Positions 10,989-21,426 are shown, numbered from the stretch's first letter. The stretch: DNA of 64,000 nucleotides from Nilaparvata lugens (GCF_014356525.2 NC_052505.1:4069984-4133983); one strand, 5' to 3'. Notes: generated from the sequence alone by a model not told the origin. A program made the numbers and translations.

Positions 10989-12670
10989 TTTAATCCACTC
11001 AAATGAGACAATCTAGACCTATCTATTCCACAAGAGGGCAACCATTCAACAATACTCTCTATCACAAGAGACTCGACAGAGAAACAAATATCTGAGTCAA
11101 TTATAGATTGAAACGAGAAGCATGTACGTCCACGTACAACCGTCTCCTTTCCTCCAAAATCGTGAACAACAGTATTCAACTTACTAATTGGAAGATTCAA
11201 TTTTTTACAAGCACTGGATGTAATAAAATGCAATTGAGAACTGCTATCCAACGAAACACGAAGTTCATGTAATCCACCAGATGAACTTTTCTCTAACACC
11301 CTAGCAGTAGACAGAACGACAATGCTATTACTACCATTAGTAGCAGAATAACAGGTGATAGAAAGATTTTTCTCAACACTCACAGACGCTACACTACTTT
11401 TAGACTCATTCAACCCAAAATGTAACAATGTGTGGTGCATCTGGTTGCATAAAGAACACTTTTTATTACTCTCACAAGCTCTAGTCGAATGAGTATCCTC
11501 CAGACAACGAAAGCAATATGGAATTTCCTTCACAAAAGCATATATTTCTCTAGGGGTCTGTTTCAGGAATAAAATGCAATCAACAAATTCATGACCCTTT
11601 TTTGAACAATGCAGACAGCTCACACCTCTCTCAGCTTTATTGAGATCAGTTTACAATTCATGGCTAGGTGAATGAGTAACAAACACCTTTGAACTCGAAT
11701 GAGAGTGAGTTTTGAAATTTTTGGAAGCAGACTGAGTCTTTTTTACAACTGAATTACTTGACAAATTCAACAATTCATTATCATCAAACAGCAAAGATTC
11801 AACCTGTTTTTGTATGAAAGAGACCAAGTCCTCATTAGATGGAACATCTTTATCTATTAATGCCGCCTCAAATGCATGCCTTGTTACAGGATCTAACAGC
11901 TTCAATGCGTGATACAAGAAAATAATATCTGTAAGATTGACTCCCCACAAACGTTTCAAAGCCGAGATTGACGCACAAAATTGATCAAGAATTGCAGTCA
12001 GACCACACCTACTTTCGAATTTAAGAGCCTCGAATTCAAAAATCTGTTTCAAATAGGCTTCGGTCTGAGATCTCATGTCCTGATAACGAGTAACCAATGA
12101 CGTCCACATATTTTAGTAATTGGTACCAATGGGCGATACATGCTGAATAAGATTAGTCACTTCACCACTTAATCGTGAGAATAAATACTGTATCCGCTGT
12201 TGATTGGTCAAAGATTCGTTATCATGGACTAAAACCTTGAACAACTCATAGAAACTGGCCCATTTCAATTGGTTCCCGTCGAAAGTCGGCAATTCAATAT
12301 GCGGCAAATTAAAATCAGGATTCGATTGAGTAACTGCTGAAACTGTGGGATTTAATACAACTTCAGTTTCAGCTGATTGATTCAATATTTTCAATGCCTG
12401 TTTAATGAAAGCCACTAAATCGAGATGAGCATCTGTGAATTCAGGAACATAATCCTCTTTCAACTCAATTTCCAACTCTTGAATTCTTAAGACGCAACTT
12501 TCAAATTTCTCCAATGTCTTCGGAAGATTCTCTCCTAAAATTATGAATTGATCGGCAACCTTTTTATCCTCAATGCCTTTTGACAAGTCATACAAACACT
12601 GAATTTGTAAGAATAAATGTTGTTTTCTTGCTTGCAAGACTTTCAACATCTTTTCTACCTTGTCTGTCAT
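10946..12670 (-). pseudogene. BEL/Pao Gag with zinc knuckles and aspartic protease
   Basis: Start chosen at MTDKVEKML (12670). Gag capsid-like segments include LPHIELPTFDGNQLKWASFY. Zinc-binding sets follow: CLHCSKKGHEFVDC and CFRC...C...CSLCNQMHH. The protease region has LRVSLDSSSQLHFITSSACK, where an active enzyme should carry Asp-Ser/Thr-Gly; here it is Asp-Ser-Ser. Two in-frame TAA codons (12113-12115 and 11651-11653) interrupt an otherwise continuous frame, so the gene is dead. Gag would form the capsid around the retrotransposon RNA. Confidence 0.85.
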
Positions 12671-13085
12671 ATTAACCAACGAAATGACATAAAAAACAAA
12701 TACTATACAGAATGACAAAAATACACAATGACAAGAAACGAAAGGCAAAATAGGAACAATAAAAGAACATCCAATTCGATGTTTCTTTACTTCCAATCAG
12801 TCGAGTGAAAAGCAGACCCATTCAAGTACAAAGCTATAAAACAATAACTACAATAATATTCATCGTTTATTCACTGATAATCGATTGATGAAGTCAAATG
12901 CTCGACAGAGATAAGAAGATAATGAGGTCATTCAATTCGACCTTGAGCCTGAACCTGTTTTGAGCATGTACCAACAAATACAAAAAACTCATGTATTGAA
13001 ATAGAGATTCCAACATCTAAATACAAATAATAAATGGAAAAAGCAAGTTTCAAATTCAATAAATCCACTGATTAAATGATAATTA

Positions 13086-13099
13086 GGCTCGTAGGACCA
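13086..13099 (-). promoter_or_regulatory. Candidate primer binding site of the BEL/Pao element
   Basis: Minus-strand TGGTCCTACGAGCC begins three bases inside the 5' LTR, where the tRNA primer anneals. I have not matched it to a particular tRNA 3' end. Confidence 0.5.
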
Positions 13100-13102
13100 A
13101 AA

Positions 13103-13684
13103 TGTTTTGTAGAATGAGAGGACTGTATCTAAATTCTTATTGTATTTAATGAAAATACTTGCCAAGTTGAAATTAAAAGAAATATTTACTGTGAGCAAAG
13201 CTATGGAAGTTCTCAAATTAGTATAGATTATAGACTCACCAGTCATAATTTTTATATGTGCCAGATTATCAATTATAAGGTATTGGAATCGAAATACAGG
13301 ATGGAATATAGAGATGAGAAGGATAAATACCTTTGAGAAAGGAAATACCTTTCTGATACTCTGATACTGTGGCCTGGTGAAGATTACAAGCTGCTTGGCA
13401 ATATTAATTTCACTGATCCTTGCTTCTCCCAAATATTCACGACATTCATTAAACACTTCAATCAATTATTGACATATAATGTCTGGCTAGACAGATAACA
13501 AAATAACAAATAAAGTGAGCTGGAACGGTATGGCTTGTACACTCTTGATTCTGTTTGCTTTCTTTCCTGACTGAGAAGAAAAAACCTAGGCTGACGACAG
13601 TTTTGAACAATCCACCGCCAGGAGGCAGCACCGCATGGAACAGCACTACATGGACGCGCTCAAGCGGGAAGAATGGCCACAACA
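13103..13684 (-). repeat. BEL/Pao LTR (5' LTR of the minus-strand element)
   Basis: Same termini and length as the copy at 9831. Its outer edge is followed by the second CATAT duplication. Confidence 0.93.
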
Positions 13685-13767
13685 CATATTGTGAAATGGT
13701 AGAAGCCATCGACCCTGAACTACATGCTTGGGTTATTATAAATATTTACTCGATATAGTCTTTTTTT

Positions 13768-13775
13768 TATAAATA
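13768..13775 (+). promoter_or_regulatory. Candidate TATA box upstream of the integrase
   Basis: TATAAATA lies about 110 bases before the ATG at 13879, followed at 13804 by an initiator-like TCATTT. The spacing of about 38 is slightly long. Confidence 0.35.
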
Positions 13776-13878
13776 TAAAGGTAATACCTATTTGTAAACC
13801 ATTTCATTTTTGTGTGTTGTTCAAGTGAAAACTGTGTGTTATTGGTATTATTGGAGAAAAGAAGTGGTGTTTTTCATA

Positions 13879-14880
13879 ATGGAGAATGAGAAGAAGAGAA
13901 AAAAGATCGACAATGAAAAAACTTTAATAGCCAAGGAACTACACAAACCAGCTTTGAAAAACTATCCTACAAGACAGGTGACATTGAAGGGACTAAAAGA
14001 TTTACTACAAGCCGACTTGGTTGAAATGATTCCATACTCACGTCACAACAGAGGCTACAAATACATTTTAACAATAATAAATTGTCTGAGCAAGTTTGCA
14101 CACGCAGTACCAATTAAAAATGAATCAGCCAATGAGATAGTCGATGCATTTATTCCTATACTCGATAGACATGGCAGCACACATAACCTTTCAACTGACA
14201 GTGGAGAAGAATTTATAAACTCGAAGTTTGCCAATCTAATGAAACGCTATAATATTAATCACTATACCAGCTATTCTGATGAAAAACCTTCAATTATTGA
14301 AAGATTCAATAGAACATTAAAACAGTCAACATGGACTATGTTTACCGAACAGGGAACTTATAAGTGGATAGACATAATCGATTGCTTAGTTTCCAAATAC
14401 AATGAAAAGGTGCATAGAACAATTGGAATGTGGCCCATCGAAGTAAATGAAAAACATGAGCAACTACTGTTGGACAAAATCGCTGAAAATCGTCATAAAT
14501 TCCATCAAAAACTGACAACAAAGTTGGTAGTGCCAAATTTCTATCCAGGACACTGGCAGAAAATCGAGCCTGGTGACAGAGTTCATATAAGCAAGTATAA
14601 AATGATATTTGACAAGGGCTTCCTTCCGAATTGGTCAAATGAACTGTTTACAGTCACATGTGTGAGACCAACACTCCCTGTAACCTACGAATTGGAAGAC
14701 TACCGTAAACAACCTATAAAAGGAGGATTCTATGCTAAGGAGCTGTTAAAGACCACTGTGCCCGAAGTGTTTGAAATCAATAAAGTTATAAAGAGACAGG
14801 GTAATAAGCTGTTAGTCAGTTGGAAAGGTTACAATAATAGTTACAGTTCTTGGATCAATCATTCTGATCTGATAATGATG
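13879..14880 (+). CDS. Polinton DDE integrase with C-terminal chromodomain
   Basis: Inserts the element and produces the 6-bp duplication. Start taken at MENEKKRKK (13879). The catalytic triad is visible: Asp46 in LLQADLVEM, Asp107 in NLSTDSGEEF and Glu141 in IIERFNRTLK. PIKNESANEIVD and HRTIGMWPIEVN match the retroviral-integrase core of Polintons. Residues about 295-334 are a chromodomain (VFEINKVIKR...LLVSWKGYNNSYSSW), which may guide insertion by binding chromatin. No stop separates it from the ATPase: the frame continues through a Gly/Arg-rich linker to 15306. The integrase part has no visible lesion. An N-terminal HHCC zinc finger is not evident. Confidence 0.92.
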
Positions 14881-14937
14881 ATAAGAAGAGGAGGAGGAGG
14901 AGGAGTAAGAGGAGGAAAAGGAAAAAGTAAAAGAAGA

Positions 14938-15671
14938 AATAGTGTACTTGAACTTGTTGAAACTAAACAAAAGCTTCCAGTTATCGATTTTGATTGTATT
15001 GTTAGTAGAAATTTCAAGCAACAGGGAAAAAGACAACTACGACACAGTTCTCTATTTCCAAATCATGTGAGATGCATTATATGTGGACCATCAGGCTGTG
15101 GTAAAACAAACGTTCTATTCAACATATTATTCAATCCAAATGGTATTCGATTCTCAAATATTTACATATTCTCCAAAACAACATTTCAAGATAAATACAA
15201 ATTTCTACATGCCGTAATGGGTGATCTTGAACCAGAACTCAGTTACACAGAGTGTGACACAAGTGATGAAATCCACCACCCCATGAACTGCCACCCAACT
15301 CTATAATTATATTTGATGATGTAATTTGTGAACAACAAGATGTTATACGACGTTACTTCACAACAGGAAGACACAGCAATCTGGATTGTTTTTATTTGGC
15401 ACAAACCAACAGCTGTATACCAAAACAATTGATACGAGACAATGCCAATTTTCTAATCATGTTCCAACAGGATCAGTTGAATACAAAACACTTGTTCAGA
15501 GATCATGTGTGCAGTGGTGATATGTCACTGGACAAATTTCAAACCATGTGCGATAATGTATGGTCATCATCCACGCATGCGTTTCTAGTTATTGACTGTA
15601 CATCTGACAAGGATAATGGATGCTACAGACAGGGATTCAATGCATTTTTAGTCAGTGCACAACTGAAATAA
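14938..15671 (+). pseudogene. FtsK/A32-like DNA-packaging ATPase, frameshifted
   Basis: Would pump the genome into capsids. LRHSSLFPNHVRC leads into Walker A (IICGPSGCGKTNVLF, about 15070). Walker B (IIIFDDV, 15303-15323) lies in a different frame, so a frameshift falls between about 15265 and 15303. Downstream, GRHSNLDCFYLAQTNSCIPK carries the sensor-like Gln/Asn segment usual for this family, and the frame ends at 15671. It has no own ATG and is read in frame from the integrase through a linker encoded by an impure (GAG)n repeat. Confidence 0.85.
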
Positions 15672-15761
15672 CTTCAGTCTAGTGCTAGTTATTGCGATGG
15701 AAGGGGGTGAGTTGTCCTTGGTTCTGGTAACAGCAACATAAGTAAGAAGACTAGGAAAAAT

Positions 15762-17206
15762 ATGGAAAAGAAGAAGAAGAAAGAGAAAAAGAACAGAAAA
15801 CTAAAGAAGAACAACAAATTGACTACTACTACTGAGATAAGTAAGCTGAAATGTTATATAAAACAAAAACATAAAGCACTTACACAAGATTTATCTTCGA
15901 GCGACGAACAAAACACTAAACGAATGCAACCGCTCTTGGAACCACTCAAGGATATCACAAATCTTATTCTCAACCGTAGCGATGATGGAACAAACACTTC
16001 AACAGCATCAATACTTCAACATCAGCAATCACTATATCCTGAAACAAATTACTTTCATCAGCAACACTCTTCTACACCGTTATCTCAATAAAACTTTGGG
16101 AAATGTAAACACAGCTTTTCATCTACTACTTCTCTTCTACCTTTGTTTTTGGAGAAAAGTGACAGTGCAGAGGAGAGTGGAGACAATAACGAACAAGTGA
16201 AAAAGGAAGAGAATAGGAGCGTGCTAGCTGCAGTTTCTTCAGTAAAGAGACGTTTGATGCAAGACAATGATGATGTTAATAAAACTAGGGAGGAGGAGGG
16301 AAAGGAAGAGGAGGAGGAGAAGGTTGAGGGGGATGGGGATGAGGAGGAGGAGGAGGATGGTGATGAAGAAGAGGAGGAGGAGGATGATGATGAGGATGAA
16401 GATAGGGAGGAAACTATGTTACCTGTATCACAAATGACACTATCCGGAAATACTATATTTGGCAGTTATATTTTGAGATGGTTGAAAAAAGAAAAGGAGA
16501 TTGATCAACATTTTGGACCAAGAATCAAACCATTTAGTGGAAAATATTCTTTGGGTAGCAAAGTAATGTCATTTGACAATGATGGTAGAGAAATAATTCT
16601 AAGTAATCCTAAAAGAGATGATCAAACTGGAGAAGTAGGAGTATGGAAGTTTACAGTCACACAAGGCCTATGCAAGTTGATTTTCATGAAAAACCCCTAC
16701 ATATTTCTAGTAACTGAGAAAGATAAACACATTTACAGACGAATTCTTATTTGGACTGATGTTTATAGAAAAGGTTATTGTACCAATAGAAAAATTGCTA
16801 ATTACAATCAAACAAAGTATAAGTCTATAATAAAAAAATACTACAACTTGCCGATGTAGCAACTCCAAAGAAACCATCAACAACAGCTGATGATAGCACT
16901 AACCTGCTGAAAAATCCATTATCACCAGCTCGTACACCCACCACCATGACTACACCATTGTTGCAAAAGAAAGTACAAGGTCGAGGATTGAAAACTCTGT
17001 TCAATAATGTTCCAAACAGTGACAATGATAATACATTCATCAACTACATTTACTGGAATAACCCTAATGAGTTGGTTGATAGGCTCCACCTGCTTGATGA
17101 ATCACACACAGTTGGCAATACTGGTCATCAAAACGAAATCAATTCGATTTTAGAAGAACTAATTGAAAATGGATATATAGAAGGAATTGCACTGGCACCA
17201 ATTTGA
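15762..17206 (+). pseudogene. Conserved arthropod Polinton protein, one stop and one frameshift
   Basis: Lys-rich N-terminus, a helical KQKHKALTQDLSSSDE...MQPLLEPLKDI segment, then an in-frame TAA (16089-16091) after which the same frame continues. A long Glu/Asp tract (about 16270-16415) follows, then the recognisable domain IDQHFGPRIKPFSGKYSLGS...GVWKFTVTQGLCK...IYRRILIWTDVYRKG. Near 16820-16855, in an A-rich run, the frame shifts; the tail RGLKTLFNNVP...FINYIYWNNPNELVDRL...ILEELIENGYIE ends at 17206. I recall this domain order from many insect Polintons; its role is unknown. Virion or DNA-associated function is conjecture based on the highly charged regions. Confidence 0.7.
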
Positions 17207-17357
17207 GTGAGGAGGAGGAGGGGGAGAAGGTGGAGGAGGAGAAAAAAAAATGTGATGGAAAGGGGTAGTGGTTAAAAGGAATTTTTAAAAAAAAAAAAAA
17301 GAAAAGGACGCGATTTGGTAGAAATGTGTTCAGTTAGTTGGTGACTTTCATGATGAA
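17207..17357. other. Short Polinton intergenic spacer
   Basis: (GGA)n-like and poly-A stretches between two broken genes. Nothing else seen. Confidence 0.5.
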
Positions 17358-17786
17358 ATGAGGTCTAGTGCTCCTCAGTATTATCGTCATTGTCGTAGCA
17401 ACATCATCAGAAGAAGAAACCAACTATTAACAAAAATGGATCTTGTTGGAAACATTAATATCCATGGCAGAAGAGTTACTAATGTTGGTAATCCATGTAA
17501 CAATAGAGACACTATTAATGTAAATACGTGTAAACAGTTGATTGAACAAGCAATTAAAGAATTTACATCTTCATCGTTGTCATCACAATTATTATTAACG
17601 GAAGAAGAGATGATAATTGATACTTAATTAAAGTCACTGTTGGATAGTGAAACACTAATGGAAAGAGTGAGAGAAATTACAGTGTCTGCGTTTGCAATTA
17701 TTGCCGATGCAATTTCAAAGGAATTGTCACACAATACTTCACATCAAGAGCTTATAAAAGAAAGACTCATTAGCAGAATGCAATAA
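17358..17786 (+). pseudogene. Fibre-like Polinton protein with one in-frame stop
   Basis: After a short Arg-rich start the sequence GNINIHGRRVTNVGNPCNNR resembles the repeated INMNNHRITNVGNP-type segment of phage and Polinton fibre or spike proteins, followed by a CKQLIEQAI helix. A TAA at 17625-17627 stops it, but the same frame stays open to 17784-17786 through a helical ERVREITVSAFAIIADAIS segment, so one nonsense change explains the break. It may form or attach a receptor-binding fibre; low certainty because only one repeat is present. Confidence 0.5.
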
Positions 17787-17819
17787 ATACAGCACTTATC
17801 GATTGAAACAAATCATTTG

Positions 17820-18576
17820 ATGGCTGTCTTTGGAAAGGGGAAGACATTGAGTACTACTTCAAGTGGGGGGAAAAGTCACTCAAAAAAGGATGTGGAATTT
17901 TGAGTGATATTTCCGGAGCAGTTGGAAGTGTTATGAATAAATCCATTGACTTATTACCTGTGGAACTCCACATACCAGGTAAAAATAATATATTTTTTTT
18001 CAAAAAGTATACAGTATAGTGCAAGATAAGCTGGAGTTGATCTAGATATAATAATAAATATGGTGATATGTTTTTTTTAATTTTGTAGGCTACTCGTACT
18101 GCGGACCAGGGACAATATTAGCTAAAAGATTAGCAAGAAACGACCCAGGTGTAAATGAATTGGACGAAGCTTGCAAGAAATACAATATTGCGTACGCAAC
18201 AAACAGTGATACAGCAAGCAGAGCAGTAGCTGACATAGAGTTGGCAGAGCGTGCTTTGAGCAGAGTAACATCTTCAGATGCGGGTCTATTGGAAAAAGCA
18301 GCGGCAATAGCTGTAACCAATATAATGAAAGCAAAATCAACTTTTGGAGGTGGAATGAGAAGGAGAAGAAGAAGAAGAAAGGCGAACAGACCATCAAGTA
18401 TACACAGTTCAATAAGGAGGAGGATGAGTTTAAGGATGAGGAGGAGGGTAGTGTCAGGTCGAGGAATCTATTTGAGACGTCAACTGCAGTTACAGCCATA
18501 CATGGTGAGAGGAAGAGGGGGGAGCAGCAGAAGGAAAGGAGGTGGAAGAAAAAAAACTTGTCATCATCAACATTAA
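17820..18576 (+). pseudogene. Parvovirus-VP1-type phospholipase A2-like protein, spliced, active site lost
   Basis: Exon 1 ends SIDLLPVELHIP; removing an intron at 17979-18088 joins it to YSYCGPGTILAKRLARNDPG. The calcium-loop motif (YCGPGT) is kept, but where the family has Cys-x-x-His-Asp-x-x-Tyr this copy reads ACKKYNIAY, so both catalytic residues are replaced (Tyr, Asn). The domain is followed by helices (AVADIELAERAL, LEKAAAIAV) and a strongly basic tail with RRRRRRR, suited to DNA or inner-capsid binding. In exon 1 the ATG frame and the PLA2 frame differ, so a frameshift lies in the G/A runs near 17865-17887. In parvoviruses this domain breaches endosomes; here catalysis is unlikely. 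Confidence 0.8.
17979..18088 (+). other. Spliceosomal intron in the PLA2-like gene
   Basis: Begins GTAAAAATA, ends TTTTAATTTTGTAG. Without it the Pro-Gly-Tyr junction of the PLA2 motif is restored in frame; with it the frame meets stops. The 110-bp length is usual for insect introns. Confidence 0.8.
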
Positions 18577-18986
18577 AGACTTTGATAATAGCCTTACCAG
18601 ATAGAGCACTTAGTGAAGCTGATCTCTACAAGTATGCTTGTATTTTACGATTGAAACATTTTTGTGGTGTCTTTATGCATACTACATTACCTCCTTATGG
18701 TCCACTAAGTCAAGAGTGCGGGTGTATAAATCTTGATATACTAGGTGGACAAGGAACACATTGGGTATGCTATGTGAAGAAGGACAATGTTGTTCACTAC
18801 TTTGATGCTTTTGGCAATCTTAGACCACCACATGAATTTATAGCCCACATGCATTGTGGTCAAACACTGGCCACAACAATAGAATACAATTTTGAACGTA
18901 AACAAGAGAATGTTTACTCTCACATTTGTGGACACTTATGATTAAAATTTGTTGTAGATGAAATATATGGCACTCATTTTTTGTAA
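18558..18986 (+). pseudogene. Adenain-like cysteine protease, premature TGA next to the active site
   Basis: Matures capsid proteins in Polintons and adenoviruses. Motifs in order: LSEADLYKYACILRLKHFCGVF, QECGCINLD, GTHWVCYVKK (catalytic His68), YFDAFGNLRPP (Asp83), then Gln116 and the nucleophile Cys124 in HICGHL. A TGA at 18939-18941 follows CGHL, where relatives normally have a Cys codon and go on; the frame remains open to 18984-18986. This looks like a single nonsense change. The frame opens from a TTG at 18558, overlapping the end of the PLA2-like gene, and no ATG is obvious. Confidence 0.85.
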
Positions 18987-19078
18987 TCACAATTTTATGT
19001 AAAGTTTGAAAAATGAATAAAAAAAACTGGTGTGTGTGTGTTTAACCTATTTTTTCTCAGTTTTACAACTCACCTATT

Positions 19079-19113
19079 CTTTAGAATAAGAGAGAGAGAG
19101 AGAGGGAGAGACT
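19079..19113. repeat. Short (AG)n tract in a Polinton spacer
   Basis: AGAGAGAG run within the spacer 18987-19152, which otherwise holds only AT-rich DNA with several AATAAA-like hexamers near 19015-19022 that could serve as a poly(A) signal for the protease transcript. Confidence 0.4.
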
Positions 19114-19152
19114 ATCCTCACTCACTATTGGTTTTTCTTCCGCAATCTAGAA

Positions 19153-19189
19153 TATAAAAACACAATGCATTAACAGGTGTTTGTCATTA
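19153..19189 (+). promoter_or_regulatory. Candidate TATA/Inr promoter of the penton gene
   Basis: TATAAAAA at 19153-19160 and an initiator-like TCATTA at 19184, about 32 bases apart, sit just upstream of the ATG at 19215. Spacing fits insect core promoters. Confidence 0.45.
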
Positions 19190-19214
19190 AGTGAGTCAAC
19201 TTTGACATAGCAAG

Positions 19215-20161
19215 ATGCCATGTTTTGGTGGAAACCAGCCAATATTAATAAGCAAGTTTTATCCACCAATAGATACTAGTGATGAGGAAGGCAACAATGG
19301 TGGTTGGGAGCTAGGATTGCTCAGTTTCACATGCAATAACTCAATTTCAAATGTTGAAAATGGTTTCAACAATAGGTTGGAATTTTTGTCAAATAACAAA
19401 AACAGAAACGGAGTAGTAGTAGTACTACTACTGATCGATTAGAACTTACACATGATGAAATTCTCAGTATTGGCATGGTGGATAGTTATTCACTATGGAA
19501 TCTACCTTCAAAAACATCACCATCCATGGGTGGTGAGGAGGTAGTGGAGGGGGGAGAAAAAAAAGGGGGGAAGGAGAAAGTGATTAAGAAAAAAGGAGAT
19601 AAACAACAAGATGAGAGCAGCAGCAGCAGCACAGGAGAACAATGGCAGAGTATATTTCTTCCAGAAGGCAGTTTCGAATTTCAAACAATAAAAGATTCAT
19701 TAGAGTCTAGATTGAAAGAGCATGGTGTTAAATTTGAGCTCACGCTAGATCCTTCGACAATGAAATGTTCTTTCAAATGTGATTGTCAATTAAGATTTTC
19801 GTTGGACAACTCAATAGGTAAACTGTTGGGTGTTAAAAGTAATAGAATTATAAAGCCTAATTTAGAAGCAAAGAGTGACATAGCATTAAAATTGGATAGA
19901 CCTAATGTTGTACGTGTACTTTGTGATATTGTTCACGGTTCATTCACAAACGGTGTACAGGACCATGTTCTCTACGAGTTTTACCCTATGATCGATCCAG
20001 GCTATAAAATAGCTATCGTTGTAAACACTGTAGTCTATTTGCCTGTGGACAGCAAACGCATAAGTTCTATCACATTGCAAATTGTAGACAAATGTGGACA
20101 TCTAGTTAATTTTCGTAATGAACAAATCAATATTACTCTTCATCTGAGAAAACAGCAATAA
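19215..20161 (+). pseudogene. Penton-like minor capsid protein (single jelly roll), frameshifted
   Basis: Forms the capsid vertices. Start MPCFGGNQPILISKFYPPI; the FYPPI...WELGLLSF...NSISNV opening is typical of insect Polinton minor capsid proteins. A frameshift lies in the (GTA)n(CTA)n simple repeat near 19405-19430. The second frame contains a Lys/Glu/Ser-rich linker, then SIFLPEGSFEFQTIKDSLES, KLLGV, VRVLCDIVHGSFTNGVQDH, and ends with LPVDSKRISSITLQIVDKCG and a strand LVNFRNEQINITLHL. These late strands match the jelly-roll core. Confidence 0.8.
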
Positions 20162-20165
20162 CAAA

Positions 20166-20378
20166 ATGGTACTATTGTTTGATAAACTACTTGGTAATAG
20201 GCGAGGAAGAGAAAAAGAAGATTCTACATGACTATTGGATTTGACAAATATTGATAATACAGGATCAACTAACAAAAATGTCATTTGTCTGCCAGACACT
20301 GCAGAGCAAACATCTAAAAGTATTAATTATCTACTAAACAGAGGACTACGCGTGATTAGTACAAAAAGGATGGAGTGA
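20166..20378 (+). pseudogene. Small Polinton protein remnant with internal stop
   Basis: A 70-codon frame starting five bases after the penton stop (MVLLFDKLLGNRRGRE) with a TGA at 20229-20231. It ends at 20376-20378, just before the capsid gene. Position and continuity suggest a real small gene; no family recognised. Confidence 0.35.
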
Positions 20379-20395
20379 AGAAGAATAAAAAAAAA

Positions 20396-21216
20396 ATGTC
20401 AATTTTGGATGCAAGGAGAAGTGGTCCATTTCCAGACAACAGCATTACCTCTTATGATTTTCACACTCATGCACCCTACAATAGAAGTTTTGCAGCAAAT
20501 GATGAACTCAAATTATGTGTACAGCAACAGGATATTTATACTCTCCCATCAGAGAGTTATCTTCACTTGGAATTTATAGTTACCACAACAGATGGTAAAG
20601 CAATAAATACAGCAGCATGTGTACCCGGATTTTTTGCTTTTCTATTTTCAGAAATTCACTATGAAATTAATGGAACTGAGGTTGATAGTACTCGAAGTCC
20701 AGGCATAACTACACTTTTGAAAAATGCAGTCACTTTTGAAAAAGATGAACAGGAGAAAATGGAGAATGCCGGCTATTTTTACGATTCTACCAATGGATTT
20801 AAACCATTTTCGGTGAATGGAACAAACACGAATATTCTCAATGTACCACTACGCTATCTGTTGGGTTTTGCGGAAGACTATAGACGTATTATGCTGAATG
20901 TCAAACAAGAATTAGTGTTGAGACGAGCTGCCAACAATATTGATTGTCTTAATACCGAAGGTAAAATTAACATTCAATGCCTAGAGTGGAGGATACCATA
21001 CATTGAGGTTTCTGATGAAGCAAAACTTTCTCTAAACATTCAATGCAAAACATTCAGGCATTGGGAACTTTATGAGTATCCATCTGTACCATCAAGCACA
21101 AAGCATTCTTGGAACGTGAAAACTGCATCATATATGGAAAAACCAAGGTATATTGTTGTTGCGTTGCAAACTGCAAGACGTGGTGTGGCAACAAAGAATG
21201 CATCATATGGGTAAAA
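20396..21216 (+). pseudogene. Major capsid protein (double jelly roll), N-terminal half
   Basis: Start MSILDARRSGPFPDN; a start at 20375 (MKKNKKK) is also open. Segments in order: SFAANDELKLCVQQQDIYTLPS, FSEIHYEINGTEVDSTRSPG, LRYLLGFAEDYRRIMLNVKQ, LEWRIPYIEVSDEAKLSL and MEKPRYIVVALQTAR. These fit the first jelly roll of the capsid proteins that tile Polinton and related virions. The gene is cut at about 21209 by the 4.6-kb element. What should be its second half is absent on the far side, where the right inverted repeat follows directly. Confidence 0.75.
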
Positions 21217-21374
21217 AATCACCTCACTTTACTTTCGGTGATGCAATTTCAGCAACCCCCACTCCACCTCCCCAGTCACATGACCATGGCTCCACCCATC
21301 ACTACTCTTAGCCTGGATGATGTCGCATTGGATTACAACCTTCTCTGCTCACATTGCACAACATTATTCAACAA
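21210..21374 (+). repeat. Left inverted repeat of the nested element
   Basis: Pairs with 25657-25819 in reverse. It includes ACTTTCGGTGATGCAATTTC and CCACCCATCACT segments and ends in the first promoter duplicate. Confidence 0.85.
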
Positions 21375-21426
21375 TTTTCCAGTTATCTTTGCACATGCAC
21401 AGTATCCTTCGCCTTAGCTGTATCCC

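Larger units (their letters stand above)
9831..13684 (-). mobile_element. BEL/Pao LTR retrotransposon, internally deleted
   Basis: Two 582-bp direct repeats bound it (9831-10412 and 13103-13684), with CATAT on both flanks (9826-9830, 13685-13689). It is transcribed on the minus strand: gag and protease lie at 12670-10946 and a short C-terminal pol remnant at about 10790-10665. Reverse transcriptase, RNase H and most of the integrase are missing. A purine tract and a primer-binding-site-like sequence sit at the expected inner edges of the LTRs. It inserted into a Polinton coding sequence after the Polinton was in place. Confidence 0.93.
9585..13758 (+). pseudogene. Polinton Cys-rich protein split by a BEL/Pao insertion
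   Basis: The 5' part (9585-9830, 82 codons) has CCLDREKK, CLSQNCCQYTSG and a strand-rich segment (WIVEVVFDFNN). The reading frame is cut exactly at the CATAT target duplication and resumes at 13690, running 22 codons to a TAG at 13756-13758. The frame is preserved across the insertion, so the gene was open when the retrotransposon landed. Product unknown; it may be the downstream half of the broken gene at 8922. Start assignment is the first ATG and is uncertain. Confidence 0.5.

Noticed and set aside
18939..18941. TGA in the protease as a selenocysteine codon
   Set aside because: It sits at a Cys-equivalent position, but the rest of the element is full of nonsense and frameshift lesions and I saw no SECIS-like hairpin; a simple stop mutation is more likely.
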